Both the position numbers and the translations under genes were made by a program. Positions 23,239 through 23,283 of a DNA stretch of 23,283 bases are shown in pieces; position 1 is the stretch's first letter, and the number at the start of each line of letters is the position of its first letter. Origin of the DNA: Bacteroidales bacterium UBA5342 (GTDB lineage Bacteria > Bacteroidota > Bacteroidia > Bacteroidales > UBA5342); the NCBI GenBank assembly GCA_002408065.1, contig DHQI01000122.1, forward strand, positions 24,860 through 48,142, given 5' to 3'. Below the pieces are notes generated by a model, which did no database searches, was not told the DNA's origin, and saw only the letters and a program-made list of their open reading frames with translations.

Positions 23239-23283
23239 GTTGTGACAAATATATCAAAGAACAAATTGAAAGCAATTCACAAC
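23239..23283 (-). CRISPR. First CRISPR repeat at the cas-proximal end
   Basis: A 45-base unit ending at the window edge. In crRNA orientation (minus strand) it starts GTTGTGAATTGCTTTC and ends TCACAAC, with 7-bp inverted ends. Length and start fit Bacteroidota II-C repeats of about 46-48 nt, so the true repeat may be slightly longer. The tracrRNA anti-repeat pairs with its first 16 bases, which proves the pairing partner and sets the direction: crRNA is read leftward, towards cas2. No spacer or second repeat lies inside the window. Confidence 0.88.
23246..23276 (-). promoter_or_regulatory. Promoter embedded in the CRISPR repeat
   Basis: In crRNA orientation ATTG (23273-23276) is followed after 19 bp by TATATTTG (23246-23253), close to TTTG-N19-TAnnTTTG. 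Transcription would start at or near the last base of the repeat and enter the next spacer directly. Confidence 0.5.

Overview
The window looks like chromosomal DNA of a Bacteroidota bacterium, probably class Bacteroidia. The main signs are Bacteroidota-type promoters (TAnnTTTG at -7, sometimes TTTG at -33), few Shine-Dalgarno sites, a Bacteroidota-style division and cell wall cluster with a PASTA-tailed FtsI, a MurE with the DNPR motif of meso-diaminopimelate ligases, and a large type II-C Cas9. I cannot fix the genus from sequence alone.

Left part (1-9507): the cell wall and division (dcw) operon reads rightward as mraZ, rsmH, ftsL-like, ftsI, murE, mraY, murD, ftsW. Three perfect 10-bp MraZ boxes precede mraZ. 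The cluster stops after ftsW at a bidirectional terminator shared with a convergent RhlE-type DEAD-box helicase gene, so murG, murC, ftsQ, ftsA and ftsZ must lie elsewhere.

Middle (9527-16476): the helicase gene is followed by an 811-bp divergent intergenic region with decayed repeats. Then come argG, a FabH-like ketoacyl-ACP synthase III gene, argC, ppnP and an EamA-family permease gene. A 183-bp MITE-like palindromic element with possible 5-bp target duplications sits exactly against the start codon of the permease.

Right part (about 16640-23283): a type II-C CRISPR-Cas locus. A tracrRNA gene on the minus strand lies entirely within the predicted 5' leader of cas9. A well-matched promoter (TTTG-N19-TAGGTTTG) upstream should drive cas9 through it, so the cas9 mRNA leader would be antisense to tracrRNA and carry a crRNA-repeat-like segment. 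cas9 is followed not by cas1 but by a REP-RAYT unit: a Y1/HUH transposase-like gene bracketed by 33-nt REP hairpins and carrying an inverted REP inside its own reading frame. cas1 and cas2 come next, then a fourth REP and one CRISPR repeat at the window end. cas1-cas2 is thus bracketed by REPs in the same orientation. The CRISPR repeat, read leftward, carries an internal promoter-like element (TATATTTG) whose flanking sequence also occurs at the tracrRNA promoter. This suggests repeat-embedded crRNA promoters, as known in Neisseria II-C, and co-expression of crRNA and tracrRNA.

The most interesting signals are the cas9/tracrRNA convergent architecture, the shared tracrRNA/repeat promoter, and the RAYT-REP element associated with the adaptation genes.
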